Shown piece after piece: positions 50,601 to 53,052 of a stretch of DNA of 64,000 nucleotides; position 1 is the stretch's first letter, and each line of letters begins with the position of its first letter. This DNA comes from Sphaerolaimus hirsutus (lineage: Eukaryota > Nematoda > Chromadorea > Monhysterida > Sphaerolaimidae). Below the pieces are notes generated by a model, which was not told the origin of the DNA, made no database searches, and saw only the letters and a list, made by a program, of their open reading frames with translations. The position numbers and the translations under genes were made by a program. The stretch is from NCBI GenBank assembly GCA_964036195.1, contig OZ038452.1, forward strand, positions 30,887,785 to 30,951,784, given 5' to 3'.

Positions 50601-51781
50601 AAACAATTGGTGAAATTTTTGAATGCTATTTGTGATCTTAGAAACACAGAACACATGCCAAAACACTGACTGTGTTGTGTTACAACATGTGTGTGTGTTA
50701 GTCTATAGAGTCTTATAAATGGCAGTTTTTGTTGACATCTGTGTTACTTACAAACAACAAGTTAGTACTGGGATTTTGAAAAACTTCTGGCAAAAAAATA
50801 ACCCCCCTCGAAATACCCACCCTCGTTTAACCCCCCCCCCAAGTTTCCACTCTGTTAAAATAAACCTGGGGGGCAGCCAGCACGGGAGTTAATTCAAGGA
50901 ATTACGGTATTTGATACCAAATTTTTTATGCCGATATTTTATTTGATGCCAATTTTTCAATTGTTCTTTTTATTGCCTTCGCTGTGTTGGTGAATAAAAT
51001 GTGCCAATGTGTGAATTAAATGAAGAAGCAGCACACTGGTTTGCATAACTCCTTCCACCATTTTTAATGCTAAATTATGGTAAAAATAAGGTTATAAAAA
51101 CTGAGCAGAACATGAAGACATTCCAAATTCTGTGTGCTAAGCTTAAGATTCAATATTTTGCCAAAAAGATTCGAAAATTATTTGAAAAAATTCGAAAACT
51201 AGCCAAAAAATTCGAAAATTGTCAAAAAAGATTCGAAAATTCGAAATTCGAAAATTAAATTCGAAATTCGAAAATTATTGTGAAGAAAAATTCGAAAATT
51301 CGAAAATTCATTACAGGAAAAACACTTAAAAATTTAAATACTTTTTTTTCGACTGTTTGCCATCGTTAGCGCCAAGTGCGCCATGATTCCTTTGGCGGCG
51401 CCAAGCGGAAACATTTGAACAACGTTTTCAACTGAATTACAGAGCCAAATATGAATGAGTGGCAAAATATGCCTGGTAATGGACCCGCAGTTTACATGAG
51501 TACAACCTGAAACTGCCCTCTGCCCCTACTATCCAATCACCAAATATTGATCACCACCCAATCCAATCAGAAAGCCACACCGAAACGCAGGTCTGGCGCG
51601 CGTGGTAGAAACGGCACTGGCGCAGCGCCTAGTCTCGCTGGACATCACGCCCTGCAAGCACGTGATCTCGGACGCGCCCGGCGCCGTGCACATGACCCGC
51701 ACCAGCCCCCAGTGGCGGATGGACACCTCCAAGAAACTCACTTGGATACAGTTTGTGCCCAAGAATGTCAGCGAGCCGTGA
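20491..51781 (+). CDS. Glycine N-acyltransferase-like gene, 5 exons (spliced)
   Basis: Exons 20491-20675, 44209-44490, 46499-46664, 47114-47219 and 51591-51781 have lengths 185, 282, 166, 106 and 191. They sum to 930 nt, giving 309 residues plus stop, close to the roughly 290-300 residues of GLYAT proteins. Every junction keeps phase (2, 2, 0, 1), and all introns are GT/AG. The order of similarity matches GLYAT: an N-terminal VY..L/NP/FEVY..DW block, a central helical part, a W-K-Y-G block, then the GNAT C-terminal domain with RRQGLA fitting the acetyl-CoA-binding pattern R/Q-x-x-G-x-A. Family members transfer acyl groups from acyl-CoA to glycine or glutamine, classically in mitochondria; the substrate here is unknown. 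I see no long targeting peptide. The gene is read across 31 kb because its introns are full of transposons. Exon assignment is by reading, without a transcript. Confidence 0.82.
22395..22404 (+). promoter_or_regulatory. LTR TATA-like box
   Basis: TATAAAAATA follows a GC-rich GGGCGCGC. It is conserved in the 3' LTR (38265-38274) and almost unchanged in the old solo LTR near 56875. It is the best candidate core promoter for the genomic RNA. Confidence 0.55.
22844..22849 (+). terminator. LTR AATAAA polyadenylation signal
   Basis: AATAAA lies about 450 nt downstream of the TATA-like box, as expected at the R/U5 end. The equivalent in the 3' LTR (38714-38719) would act on the element's transcript. 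It is also kept in the solo LTR. Confidence 0.5.
22996..23001 (+). promoter_or_regulatory. Candidate splice donor in LTR U5
   Basis: GAGTG/GTAAGT is a strong metazoan donor near the 3' end of the LTR, downstream of the presumed cap site. It could feed spliced subgenomic RNAs for the env-like or helicase regions. Usage is not shown by the sequence. Confidence 0.35.
23240..23257 (+). promoter_or_regulatory. Primer-binding site, initiator-Met-tRNA-like
   Basis: Two bases after the LTR end comes TGGTAGCATAG, complementary to a tRNA 3' end ...CTATGCTACCA. Eight leading bases (TGGTAGCA) and the following AG match the usual initiator methionine tRNA PBS; later positions diverge. It primes minus-strand synthesis. 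Confidence 0.65.
23266..23988 (+). CDS. N-terminal gag-like frame without ATG
   Basis: The frame is open from just after a TAA at 23263 to TGA at 23986, about 240 codons. It contains no ATG; the first alternative start is TTG 23353. The product is rich in A, E, S, Q and R with a basic RRRARQQK patch, as in matrix-like gag N-termini, but no domain is recognisable. It overlaps the next frame (+1) by 47 nt, and the composition continues smoothly across. It is therefore probably the N-terminus of the gag polyprotein, separated by a one-base frame change. A CAG/GTAAGT donor-like site lies inside at 23786. Confidence 0.5.
   Translation, partial: ASHKVFCLGRLINASTKNGFTDNESPQRELRSRGPASLQGDTIEQVWHAALEKQKQARRRARQQKAGQEVDAQLAAAESQAGDSESNDSVNPETEAPEALEESESQRWSGQTAEDTPVIRLSTVEGAGPAPDSFSQWKTPAVPTAARQLTSSAEAEEAPGTSRQTAGKEAGKTGKWSKLRRTLGWSAGSSSISPGVRSGSEVGSDGYVGDSEPLGQPSIQRDYPVIAAELGATADQFHCD
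23942..29569 (+). CDS. gag: Gag-Env-like-Protease polyprotein
   Basis: One uninterrupted frame of 1875 codons; the first in-frame ATG is 24230. Domains in order: (1) a low-complexity Ser/Gln/Ala-rich region. (2) A Ty3-type capsid at about 24900-25430 (PNEGFRDWRRSWD, FLKGSARAIF, QGADESVLEWAVRLE, KFHGGLRNEIRRNV). (3) A CCHC zinc knuckle C-x2-C-x4-H-x4-C at 25718-25759. (4) An RGG-rich then Met/Gln/Pro-rich linker. (5) An envelope-like segment with two hydrophobic helices, about 26640-28470. (6) A retropepsin with LLDTGA (catalytic DTG at 28772) and the flap-distal ILIGADVL near 28990. An env-like segment between gag and pro in the same frame is atypical, since retroviral env is normally downstream of pol. 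The frame ends in a shadow tail after a C10 tract where the pol frame begins. Confidence 0.88.
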   Translation: MQLSLELLQINFTVIENTVEELLETAAQSGDTSPALQLSPPKSTSTPRDVSGNSSRNLSSDQSRSQSATAKARRQLIKTEFSSNPPVITISSPASRMTNNGANQTAAPALEDRYANVNNANLIYQATIMDLDPVQTTPTCAQWTPKKACAAAKKWANMMSQARPVGAFSQYGEPGDLRMVALIKTAMNLWGSDPVNEVPRVEHYLREFEEHHSLHGDDIVDLTTAYQQHNQALQNQNATLGGNSPASGQQPIVLTNGQAAPLQSSTAPAAPPSAAGTNQVRTVTQRRARSCSPASSRSSSATSEVARPTDPGQNWQLEQSNAAVITALAQQCGYFRGKPNEGFRDWRRSWDTVCDALRIKLQERKPLVKLFLKGSARAIFNTRYRELRDLNYKDMMQALEKFYENPNDKHHAQREIFETRQGADESVLEWAVRLEKLIKRAYPGMGHEKRGDTCMIKFHGGLRNEIRRNVPVTASITWKEMVDNARAQESFLEAEQSQNKGEKSKQDVVASATDKVMDRLMALNMPAMAGLPSQADKTLETMEQKMTESVAKFDSVHQEIAKKLAQLGALEGKLLGLNRDPPKLPPRKFDKGCWECGSEEHIRYECPKLTPEQREQYFKRSRGGGASRGNGRGRCGGQRGGYQGNNQAQAMQPGMVPMQYAYPQWQPAQPMPVQPAQTVQRAGDMNMQPQMMAYQTPPANWMAMGPDGRMQQYNMQPVQVSNPHVESLNPTRVSSTTGMTMHVREDDRCMMIRPVNKLIPVMQGLELEDEEPDELVPESPEEQQRTTGMHVLAQEREFWIKPWAYMRTEKGYLFRTTWLAFLRRIGMHDLRETDCTLWPNCPADDHSDTLTEVPLDVLMNISLDPFLYAMPAALPPRTGSSNQIDRYMGFLSTEEGVRPAPRAYSEPPYMPQVAQSLFFVLTIGLIIMGLALLPGAGATTMPSFPLLCSDLTDHYDLYTYPPLPNCTAIVDTTASLERPRKLTLTIYKRNMVEYRVAAHRCVASIRTARTYQNFWGDVTLEKFDSNPRSVGAAKCEGMIKYHKCNNGPMTPVSDLDNAWDTQYPTNVSYSGHGLYCCKWVSETTPHCGLFRGEVRMRYGANTMQSTLGEVSKCNYEMGACTLEDGSQLTWKPNPKAECPYEKWREMHGRIRQDIWLADDHTLSLSFRAHEEVESCGIKLWKSDQDIVVAPFEKAVIRSVRQKRAQGRPMLGIVSAGQLAASMQAVYETAEQTMRAQAVATCKNVQHFQEFVRLAMSEHATTTARWYMNDNELIAKPAPDGFLVHKCFAVKTYKIMKEEKSPECYETVPVQVSVHGQNVTLHMNRLTNILHFQAIPGSCTNAHNRVVMLNGQWYKYLPEVGGLEHLPMYNTHSFPQKWQQEKVRDVHHQIFAATTMYNLSELLPTTTLNDVWHAYSIVRQITQGAEPRVESHMQRHRTLAKSVLALGWWDFDTWRTWLQVWIYLICALVTMQYLLAALMAAALETAVTLVNRAKEKIKRRPKTEEKSNIIVELAEDRPSEQVKVRTVINPCVGMPSGMPALTGARRFPAIQYSINRKCDLEEESVCMITFSTEERDNIHQVANRREEIVHVYYSPSITITIDGREYRRCLLDTGAMRSLCNRDVLMRHKEKATKHDEVSPIGALRCAADSKLLVLGQMEVPVTMGNHTFGIVFQAVNGLAGEILIGADVLRHMVVDLPARELRIPTANAIIPFDNPDPEVQQRRIYAIVNEKIEILARHEALVTAKLSAPMDEKLFTVMGLDTVGERCGVMAASAAYETSAPVFQVRCANVRNQPVVLQVGQRIAVVEPVDCVLKVKPGDPPAEWVKQCYDRDVCRQVQATEPPPQSSRRQIRTSTASCMSRWTRDGIYRARNIDG
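24900..25800 (+). other. gag: Gag capsid and CCHC nucleocapsid region
   Basis: About 180 residues match the retrotransposon gag (capsid) pattern: a FRG-like start, W-rich helix, 'L.G.A...F', 'R.QGADESV.EW..RL' and 'F..GLR..IR..V'. About 90 residues later comes CWECGSEEHIRYEC, a single zinc knuckle, then a Gly/Arg run (RGGGASRGNGRGR) suited to RNA binding. Together these give virus-like particle assembly and genome packaging. Confidence 0.88.
26099..26104 (+). promoter_or_regulatory. Candidate splice donor between gag and env-like region
   Basis: CAG/GTAAGT is a perfect donor consensus inside the Met/Gln-rich linker, between the zinc knuckle and the first hydrophobic segment. It is also coding (VQVSN), so the match may be chance. 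Confidence 0.25.
26640..28470 (+). other. Envelope-like glycoprotein segment
   Basis: The in-frame segment starts with a hydrophobic signal or anchor helix (LFFVLTIGLIIMGLALL, near 26690). A Cys-rich ectodomain of about 500 residues follows with potential N-glycosylation sites (NCT, NVS, NVT, NLS). A furin-type RQKR at 27539-27550 is followed by a moderately hydrophobic Gly/Ala-rich stretch. A transmembrane helix (WIYLICALVTMQYLLAALMA) lies near 28320, then a short basic tail (KEKIKRRPK). This is the layout of a class I or III fusion glycoprotein precursor. I cannot assign it to a known env family. It could be released from the polyprotein or made from a spliced RNA; a CAG/GTAAGT donor-like site lies upstream at 26099. 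Confidence 0.6.
29427..29951 (+). CDS. pol: Pol N-terminal part: RT fingers (frame +1 of gag-env-pro)
   Basis: The frame carries the conserved entry to Ty3/gypsy RT: VDYRLQLVDKKPIACRMYRL, IEHDIVEPSTSPYCAPTLVV, KPDGAKRMVIDYRRLNAVL and FPLPRLDETVESL. The true coding stretch probably begins at the C10 run (29465-29474), where the preceding frame ends its similarity. It ends at a stop immediately after SCKYF, within a T5 run at about 29945-29949. RT similarity resumes in the next frame without loss. So this is one RT domain cut by a one-base length change. Confidence 0.85.
   Translation: MTEMCVDRFKRLNPPPKVAEDKLGPPLQVACPDGHVMEFTVPETLTDERREELKKVILQYKEAFARHKYDIGYSELVDYRLQLVDKKPIACRMYRLSLDDQQYLENHLRCLIEHDIVEPSTSPYCAPTLVVSKPDGAKRMVIDYRRLNAVLHAPQFPLPRLDETVESLCSCKYF
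29911..32658 (+). CDS. pol: Pol: RT palm - RNase H - integrase
   Basis: The frame is open from the T5 run to TAA at 32656. RT continues with SSADINQAFYN, LPMGLKCSPS and the catalytic YIDD (30145-30156), then FLGFMIGRDGV. RNase H shows ITDASKIAVAG, SLEACAIYE and WTDAKS (D-E-D), closing with ELADALSRR. After a Glu/Arg-rich linker comes integrase. Its zinc-binding HHCC is H...H (HNHPTAGH) and C..C (CPSCNAKKG), and its DDE core is VDAIGP, SDNAPSF and VEHRNG. A GPY/F module (FAPRFIGPYEC) follows, with no chromodomain. It copies the RNA genome and inserts the cDNA. The first ATG (29911) lies upstream of the usable frame, so this part is not an independent gene. Confidence 0.93.
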   Translation: MKQLNLYVAASIFSSADINQAFYNIALHPDDRHITSFRNVFGQFQLKRLPMGLKCSPSLAQRCFELAMAGLIHRNVLLYIDDLLIYSATWETHLYDIGQVLERLIRNNFKISPKKCFFARVTAVRFLGFMIGRDGVCVPDDKRHIIQDWPVPTTVKEVKGFLGAIGFFRRMIHRCAELAVPLSNLTRTGPRENYNSDTPVDLTSKPKALEAFHKLKEALLGSPCLQFPDPKRMFIIITDASKIAVAGVLAQRAEDEKILHACAFYSRKLGATQSKWPAISLEACAIYESIRNWHCYLAGRPFEVWTDAKSISWVKNPNLETTPHAMLHKFALAITPYQITFKHLRGKSNELADALSRRQDAPVVFDEKKDLDEAFEQFAQVTCREIAIPHDKQVTVAAASRTAYQPISVNEEAELLRPISDRTRGRKEAESPGLRERQRNAEAPGTGTMAGGSGAGNEVVPGLTSATKRSTIMALPPMTSVDKLKRLQAEEPYIATTIEVCRADNFYSAAPYFIDQYGLLRRQAGTSQIPGIQLYDPVCIPSELVPFVLELAHNHPTAGHLGIIKTFERLQEFAWFPGMRPESACWVATCPSCNAKKGLRAAMRTQMVCRQVAKRPGDVIAVDAIGPLLTTKRRNRHVLVFVDQCTRFGIAVPVPDIKQDTVSFAFLLHILPIFSVPAIILSDNAPSFTEGTFAKLLQYLNATQHTSFAYTPKSNGMVEHRNGVLMKIVSHYVNRTHDDWDIHLGAAVHAYNTSKHPSLQTTPYALLFGKPAASMWERMIEPPPDNEALPSLPHKRALINELGARLTTAREAAHTALAKAQQKEQFYANRRARRLNVQRGQAVRVYTPRITQLTGPSKKFAPRFIGPYECIDYAHPLVTLFNNINKKIYVVHADRCKATSEYLIPPSYSELYGDD
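32659..32884 (+). other. Pol-helicase spacer with candidate splice acceptor
   Basis: An AT-rich TTAATTAG-repeat start is followed by an acceptor-like TGTGTGTTTTTAG (AG at 32771-32772). That lies 113 nt before the ATG at 32885. It could serve a subgenomic helicase mRNA joined to the LTR donor at 22996. No other ORF is seen. Confidence 0.3.
32885..32929 (+). CDS. Short ATG frame at helicase 5' end
   Basis: ATGG at 32885 opens 14 codons (MASASRKRPFEGAH) and stops at TAA 32927. The helicase frame is +1 relative to it and open from 32886. It is either an upstream ORF or the true N-terminus separated by a one-base length change in the TTT at 32912-32914. Confidence 0.3.
   Translation: MASASRKRPFEGAH
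33006..36845 (+). CDS. Superfamily-1 (UPF1-like) helicase encoded by the LTR element
   Basis: 1279 residues from the first in-frame ATG; the frame is open from 32886 with only a TTG at 32913 before it. The first 540 residues match nothing I recognise. The helicase core then follows. Motif I is SPFGSGKTTTQ (34659-34691). A motif Ia-like TVNSAADEGARR follows. Motif II is IIDEAS (DEA at 35532), motif III LLFGDSKQLTRM (35610-35645), motif V ITADKAQAREAEVVIIS, and motif VI RGNVATSRAK (about 36291). This order and the DEA(S) box are those of UPF1/DNA2-type SF1 helicases, which are ATP-driven and act on RNA or DNA. The C-terminus is acidic and Pro/Glu-rich (EPPSPPPEHHD). It lies on the same strand as pol, inside the LTRs, in an intact frame. 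Such a gene is not part of the standard Ty3/gypsy set. Its role in replication or RNA-decay evasion is unknown. Confidence 0.88.
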   Translation: MQNGPEIYPSRGKFEGWVDRVYIDSGADGHVEYQCHVRISEQTMAILSENEQWVNADEAYPYFYYSNKRAKAARDKRTSQLVDLCAKIQKQHTSMFLPLVRHGMRFSATAIAQKIENPRYWEFTGVVIWGNQTKCPLNVAAPVVVSTQGTRRVTQAARTLTRGETSGYQPYTSDWKTARLRAAFTPSNYKNLEPLGAAERGDAGPEKLVILHREYVSDSRVENLSAGQLGLAHVEYHDLNDLDVFGDEFYGHAYGLQVATAEDISTTGIQPDTENRDNMDAFLRYKLGILAAAHCYNESFLRFRAKRATDVCAHVSWEHTPQGTACDIMVRRPDPEELQADTFEGPEEQRVRLLEQVNTQTQLLNQATPMSVLSLVLARPDEDKPAAGSPNLSVRITSVESEPTTTMLRAKLDMAASQSALPRTLESGRYMVRGSNDSPNYDRTMRSLQAALNKAPVGWVPKVVQGSKVLTLEAQIQLAVILNLHLLDDETDWALISREANELYESLFRGKNEQMIQAKLGEFLPQQGQVEVLGAVITAVRMRKPLLIMCDSPFGSGKTTTQNQLAYVCSRGYNYYNSRPRVRAGSDLPSDKQPNAKYHSTLITCTVNSAADEGARRALTNLNKLGQRDIFGALEVLLRERAKWTAMADTPFSEMKKLEGFEEFLKLRAAFPVRVLSPMWETDPTYNTTPATQLPTLHTQAQRTGHNIVRLSPEWTAALEKYDGAKKDYELVDEIINNCTDDAVIRAQLTEQVPFLTAEDGDEQPFDDFEAGVAGARAGEASLADQGFWGKVLRRALSKYVRATVRLHRVFLEVVQPGQIHVTLDSAHDARIKSVIACAVIIDEASLASDAAVISVVQAAQLPVNGMLLLFGDSKQLTRMIRVQDWVEPVLKPDPTLIDRLTQYQLCPVVHLETVFRGHRQLIQANSVVAYNGLLRAYNDTAAHGATMLPAPGDFEDGVMLSSMLVHQGCKSKEGMSIINKKELRIILHLYDYLVATVKEDPTLPWADLTDPASLLIVCFYAAQARALISRLVAHTEHDAAYWATRVITADKAQAREAEVVIISCVRGSPPTDSAQLDADPKKAYGRVGFVAELPRGNVATSRAKCVRIVVANAETMLWSTFFHRFLTVEHKADRIYSYESGQIWGNVLGFWPPEWRPRADLKELVGPDRYPALEEELQAECLSDIETATAGSDSSADAREEGVPVLEEVVPVVEPVYHPNEEYSPISNDMAAMALQNVAEPPSPPPEHHDAVEAIPLPPEEAPAQQVEHHMENGNCEN
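36846..37426 (+). other. Element 3' untranslated region and purine tract
   Basis: 580 nt without a convincing ORF between the helicase stop and the 3' LTR. A purine-rich GGAGGTAAAAAA lies at 37399-37410, 16 nt before the LTR, and is a weak polypurine-tract candidate for plus-strand priming. A second purine-rich stretch (AAAAAGAAAAAA) occurs near 37157. Confidence 0.4.
37427..39107 (+). repeat. 3' LTR
   Basis: 1681 bp, same ends as the 5' LTR and about 99.7 percent identical outside the 25-bp stretch at about 38042-38066 that the 5' copy lacks. Near-identity points to a recent insertion. The AATAAA at 38714 would polyadenylate the element RNA. Confidence 0.95.
39690..40690 (-). other. Probable LINE 3' region
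   Basis: Relative to the intact palindromic copy at 2783-4161, about 2.4 kb is extra here between roughly 39690 and 42085. About 1.4 kb of that is the RT frame. The remaining 1 kb has no clear frame. A minus-strand stretch at 40402-40635 has a coding look but no recognisable motif. It is taken as LINE C-terminal remnant and 3' UTR. Confidence 0.45.
40691..42082 (-). CDS. LINE (non-LTR retrotransposon) reverse transcriptase fragment
   Basis: A 463-codon frame with non-LTR RT motifs: HKKGPKSNIDNYRSIGL, QGGFCKKRRTTDNHV, FVDATKAFDRVPRDKLW, GVRQGCCLSPSLYVLYM, and the catalytic FVDD (41492-41503) followed by NPDKSKVMHFG. The active site reads FVDD rather than the common F/YADD. The C-terminal part (YGLNKCMLRRLVG) resembles the thumb and linker of LINE proteins. 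The 5' side (endonuclease, early RT) is missing, so it is 5'-truncated at about 42085. The element's 3' part runs to about 39690. It is inserted in the palindromic element 21369-42498. Clade uncertain. Confidence 0.85.
   Translation of the reverse strand: MGIHIPQRAKLCKLSLLHKKGPKSNIDNYRSIGLQCNILKLYCSVLNDRLLNAFEQVGGFGCMQGGFCKKRRTTDNHVIIQGCLRSGTNLSGCFVDATKAFDRVPRDKLWLKLADYGYPSKFIQAISGTYDDLKCIIQYGDNYSPEMDYILGVRQGCCLSPSLYVLYMADLRTDLEQLGIGAKLDNRYIPATFFVDDIVLLANNDRDLQRIMHRFTELSWRWGVAINPDKSKVMHFGQKAQNHKCWSLGRNCKGELQSIGEVNEIKYLGITLSSDKDCFNKQRLLTIQWAHIAATLVTELSSYSIRPYWAVNRLWTLYAMSKIFYGVEIYGLNKCMLRRLVGIQMSVYRKVTQSPSYISNRCLAINGDVTTMRAWYAQIVINHQRYLDSTKVSKTTKLAYTEWTRLKNNSVCRHSALGRSLTEQKENRVDQSTGKNDIRIITKQNAWNDISLGSLKSSRSRFE
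43213..44208. other. Intron 1 distal part
   Basis: Unstructured apart from TTTTACATTTTACAGG-type repeats near 43750 (also at 46330) and a GGTTTACATGCGTAA direct repeat near 43540-43570. No ORF of note. Confidence 0.35.
44209..44490 (+). CDS. GLYAT-like exon 2
   Basis: The acceptor ATTTCCAG ends at 44208 and a strong donor GTGAGT starts at 44491. The frame is open through 93 codons, beginning NSDGYFDGFLDV and ending HGHFSTYCF. The start aligns with the D.Y.D..DHYTNTYQIYSKD stretch of GLYAT that follows the exon-1 block. The entry and exit phases (2 and 2) fit exons 1 and 3 exactly. Intron 1, before it, is 23.5 kb and contains the LTR retrotransposon. Confidence 0.75.
44598..44891. mobile_element. 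hAT-like element, CAGAGTTGTT family
   Basis: CAGAGTTGTTTAAAGTAC...GTACAACTATG, 294 bp, TSD CATTACGG/CCTTACGG (7 of 8). The arms are filled with ACGTAAA and GAGTAC motifs. It lies in a further palindrome (about 44530-44926) with GGCCGTAAAGTA repeats. Confidence 0.7.
45596..45831. mobile_element. Small hAT-like element, GGCGCC family
   Basis: TAGTGATGGAAAAGCGCC...CTCCATCACTA, 236 bp, perfect 8-bp TSD GTAGTGAC (45588-45595 and 45832-45839). It consists almost entirely of GGCGCC units; it lies in intron 2. Confidence 0.9.
46499..46664 (+). CDS. GLYAT-like exon 3
   Basis: The acceptor TTTCAG ends at 46498; the donor GTGAGT starts at 46665. Fifty-five codons encode PESEHDALL, ELSNFEIGPLRWEDM, LVNSKWKYGS and LKKMRHAIGIMPS. 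This corresponds to the start of the GLYAT C-terminal domain (KLSSMD...LVNKFWHFGG...IERCIQTFP). The exon is clearly GC-richer than the AT-rich intron around it, as in exons 4 and 5. Confidence 0.85.
46774..47053. mobile_element. Degraded hAT-like element in intron 3
   Basis: TAGTGATGGAAAAGCGCC...GCGCTTTTGCCATCACTA, 280 bp. The array motifs are eroded and the 8-bp flanks agree at only 4 positions, so it is an older copy. Confidence 0.7.
47114..47219 (+). CDS. GLYAT-like exon 4 (GNAT core)
   Basis: The acceptor CAG ends at 47113. The exon encodes VCLRDRQTGELAAWEMSWPS, then LMSNMHTVDNYRRQG. This is the GNAT beta-hairpin ('CL...G.PV.W..') followed by the acyl-CoA-binding loop. The donor is GTCCGT at 47220, leaving one G to be completed by exon 5. 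Intron 3, before it, is only 449 nt and carries a degraded hAT-type element (46774-47053). Confidence 0.85.
47282..47797. mobile_element. hAT-like element (CAGAGTTGTT family) with nested CCGTATT element
   Basis: CATAGTTGTTAAAACTTA...GTACTTTTAACAACTCTG, flanks AGTTGCCC/CCTTGCCC (6 of 8). It holds the TA-flanked CCGTATT element 47300-47501; without it the length (312) matches the 294-bp copy at 44598. Confidence 0.65.
48395..50628. mobile_element. hAT-like element, TAGCATTCGAAAAAT family
   Basis: TAGCATTCGAAAAATAACC...ATTTTTGAATGCTA, perfect 8-bp TSD TTTGTGAT (48387-48394 and 50629-50636). Subterminal TATATTTATATAT and GTGATTT repeats. A clear extra insertion lies at 49199-49849. Confidence 0.85.
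49199..49849. mobile_element. hAT-like element with TTTTCCG arrays
   Basis: TAGGGTGTCAAATTTCTG...AAATTTTTTTGACACCCTA, 651 bp, perfect 8-bp TSD GCCCAGCC (49191-49198 and 49850-49857). The body is mostly TTTCCGTTTTCCG units, which yield spurious Phe/Ser/Arg ORFs. It sits in a G-tract element that starts near CAGGGATGTATCCAGG (49121). Confidence 0.9.
51591..51781 (+). CDS. GLYAT-like exon 5 (terminal, stop TGA)
   Basis: The acceptor GCAG ends at 51590. The exon encodes LARVVETALAQRLVSLDI, HVISDAPGAVHMTRTS, WRMDTSKKLTWIQFVP and a TGA at 51779-51781. The order 'helix after the CoA loop, short strand, final W.QF.P' matches the GLYAT C-terminus. No canonical AATAAA is evident directly downstream; a looser GATAAAATAA occurs about 45 nt after the stop. 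Confidence 0.82.
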
Positions 51782-53044
51782 TTTTTGGCCTGTTCTTTTT
51801 ACTCGCGATGTTGACTAGTTTTGTGATAAAATAACATGGTGGCAACATGGTCAGGGTGTTAAGTTAAAATTTTCACAGACATGGTGTCAGGCATGCGGCA
51901 CCTGGCACAAAAAAAGGAGGAAAACCCGATATTTAACCACAGCGGTTCGTAACCCTTCCATTCGTAAGTCAAACTATGTCGGTTGTAAAGCCAAAGTACC
52001 TCGTTTGTAAAGCTTCAAAACATTTTTATTTTTCATTCGTTTCGTAACCCATAGTGGGTCGTTATTTAACCCTACCGTACCGATATTAAAGCCATTATGC
52101 CGCAAATATTTAGTTCATACTGGTTCACATCAATACATGCCAACAAGTGCTGTATTGCTCTTTGCAATACATAAGAAGCGTGTCAAAACAATGTATTTTT
52201 ATGATGACTGAATCTCAGGTAACAGGGCCAAACATTGCAGTGGTAAAAATCATAAATATGTAAATAAAATACTGTTTATCCTCGAATAAGACCCCACCCT
52301 CGAATAACCCCCCCCCCCCTCAAAAACTCTGACGAAAAAATAACTCCCCTGTGGTTTCATTCGAGGATAAATATATGGTGTATCAAAATTCATACACGCC
52401 TATGTGTCATTTGCACTCAAACTAAGGCAAAATATAAAATTTAAATCTAACTTTTGTGCGATGTTTGCACCAGCAAAATAAATCACATCAATAATTACCG
52501 CGTCTCAAAAATATCTATAATCCACTTGATAGTCACATACAGAAATTGCCACACGTGTCCATACCAGACGCACATTTGATCCAAAAAAACGTCTGGCACT
52601 GCTTCTATCTTCAAATTTACGTATTGGCTTACGAAACGACACATTGGCTTTTTTACCGACACACAAAGGGTTAAATATCGATGCACTTTTTAGAGCTCAA
52701 TGCGGCTTTATTAACGACATACTTTGGCTTACGAACCGAGGTACTTTGGCTTAGAACCGATGGGTTAAATATCGGGTAGGTTAAATATCGCTATACTCTC
52801 CAAAAAAAGTAGTGCAGCGGAATTACAGTGATCGCGTGTTGTCCAGAGACTCGGGTTCGATTCCCGCCGTCAGCAGTGCAATTTTTGTACTATTTATCTG
52901 GCCATTGTGCTGCTGATTTGAAGGTATGCCATACAAGCACAAGGCATTATTTTGTCCTCTGCCGGCCATCTGTGCCACTTTTATATAGCTTATTGATCGC
53001 TAGGCCTACCGAAAGTTGCGTGATCTGAATTCAAACTGATTGTA
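51782..53044. other. Interval downstream of the GLYAT-like gene
   Basis: 52268-52378 is a small TCCTCGAATAAG / TTCGAGGATAAA palindromic element with C-tracts. 51950-52790 has TTCGTAA/TTACGAA and GGTTAAATATCG motifs on both sides, suggesting a palindromic element (GGTTCGTAACCC...GGCTTACGAACCG). No gene. Confidence 0.4.
52807..52880 (+). other. tRNA-like sequence with Pol III B box (SINE head?)
   Basis: GTAGTGCAGCGGAATTACAG resembles a tRNA start and A box; about 30 nt later comes GGGTTCGATTCCCGCC, a good B box with a T-stem. The anticodon arm does not fold convincingly, so it is more likely the tRNA-derived head of a SINE than a functional tRNA. Confidence 0.45.
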
Positions 53045-53052
53045 GTAGTAGT

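Larger units (their letters stand above)
48274..50907. mobile_element. CCGTATT-ended element nested in intron 4, itself interrupted
   Basis: CCGTATTTCCTCAAAATAC...GGAATTACGG flanked by TA; about 390 bp after removing 48395-50628. Confidence 0.7.
47943..51368. mobile_element. hAT-like element, TAACGATGGCAAA family, with nested insertions
   Basis: TAACGATGGCAAAAAAAG...TGTTTGCCATCGTTA, perfect 8-bp TSD GCGCCAAG (47935-47942 and 51369-51376). The ends carry TTCGAAAATTCG arrays. Removing the insert 48274-50907 leaves 790 bp, like the 815-bp copy at 58183. Confidence 0.88.

Noticed and set aside
52807..52880. Functional tRNA gene
   Set aside because: The acceptor and anticodon stems do not pair convincingly; only the B-box arm is good.
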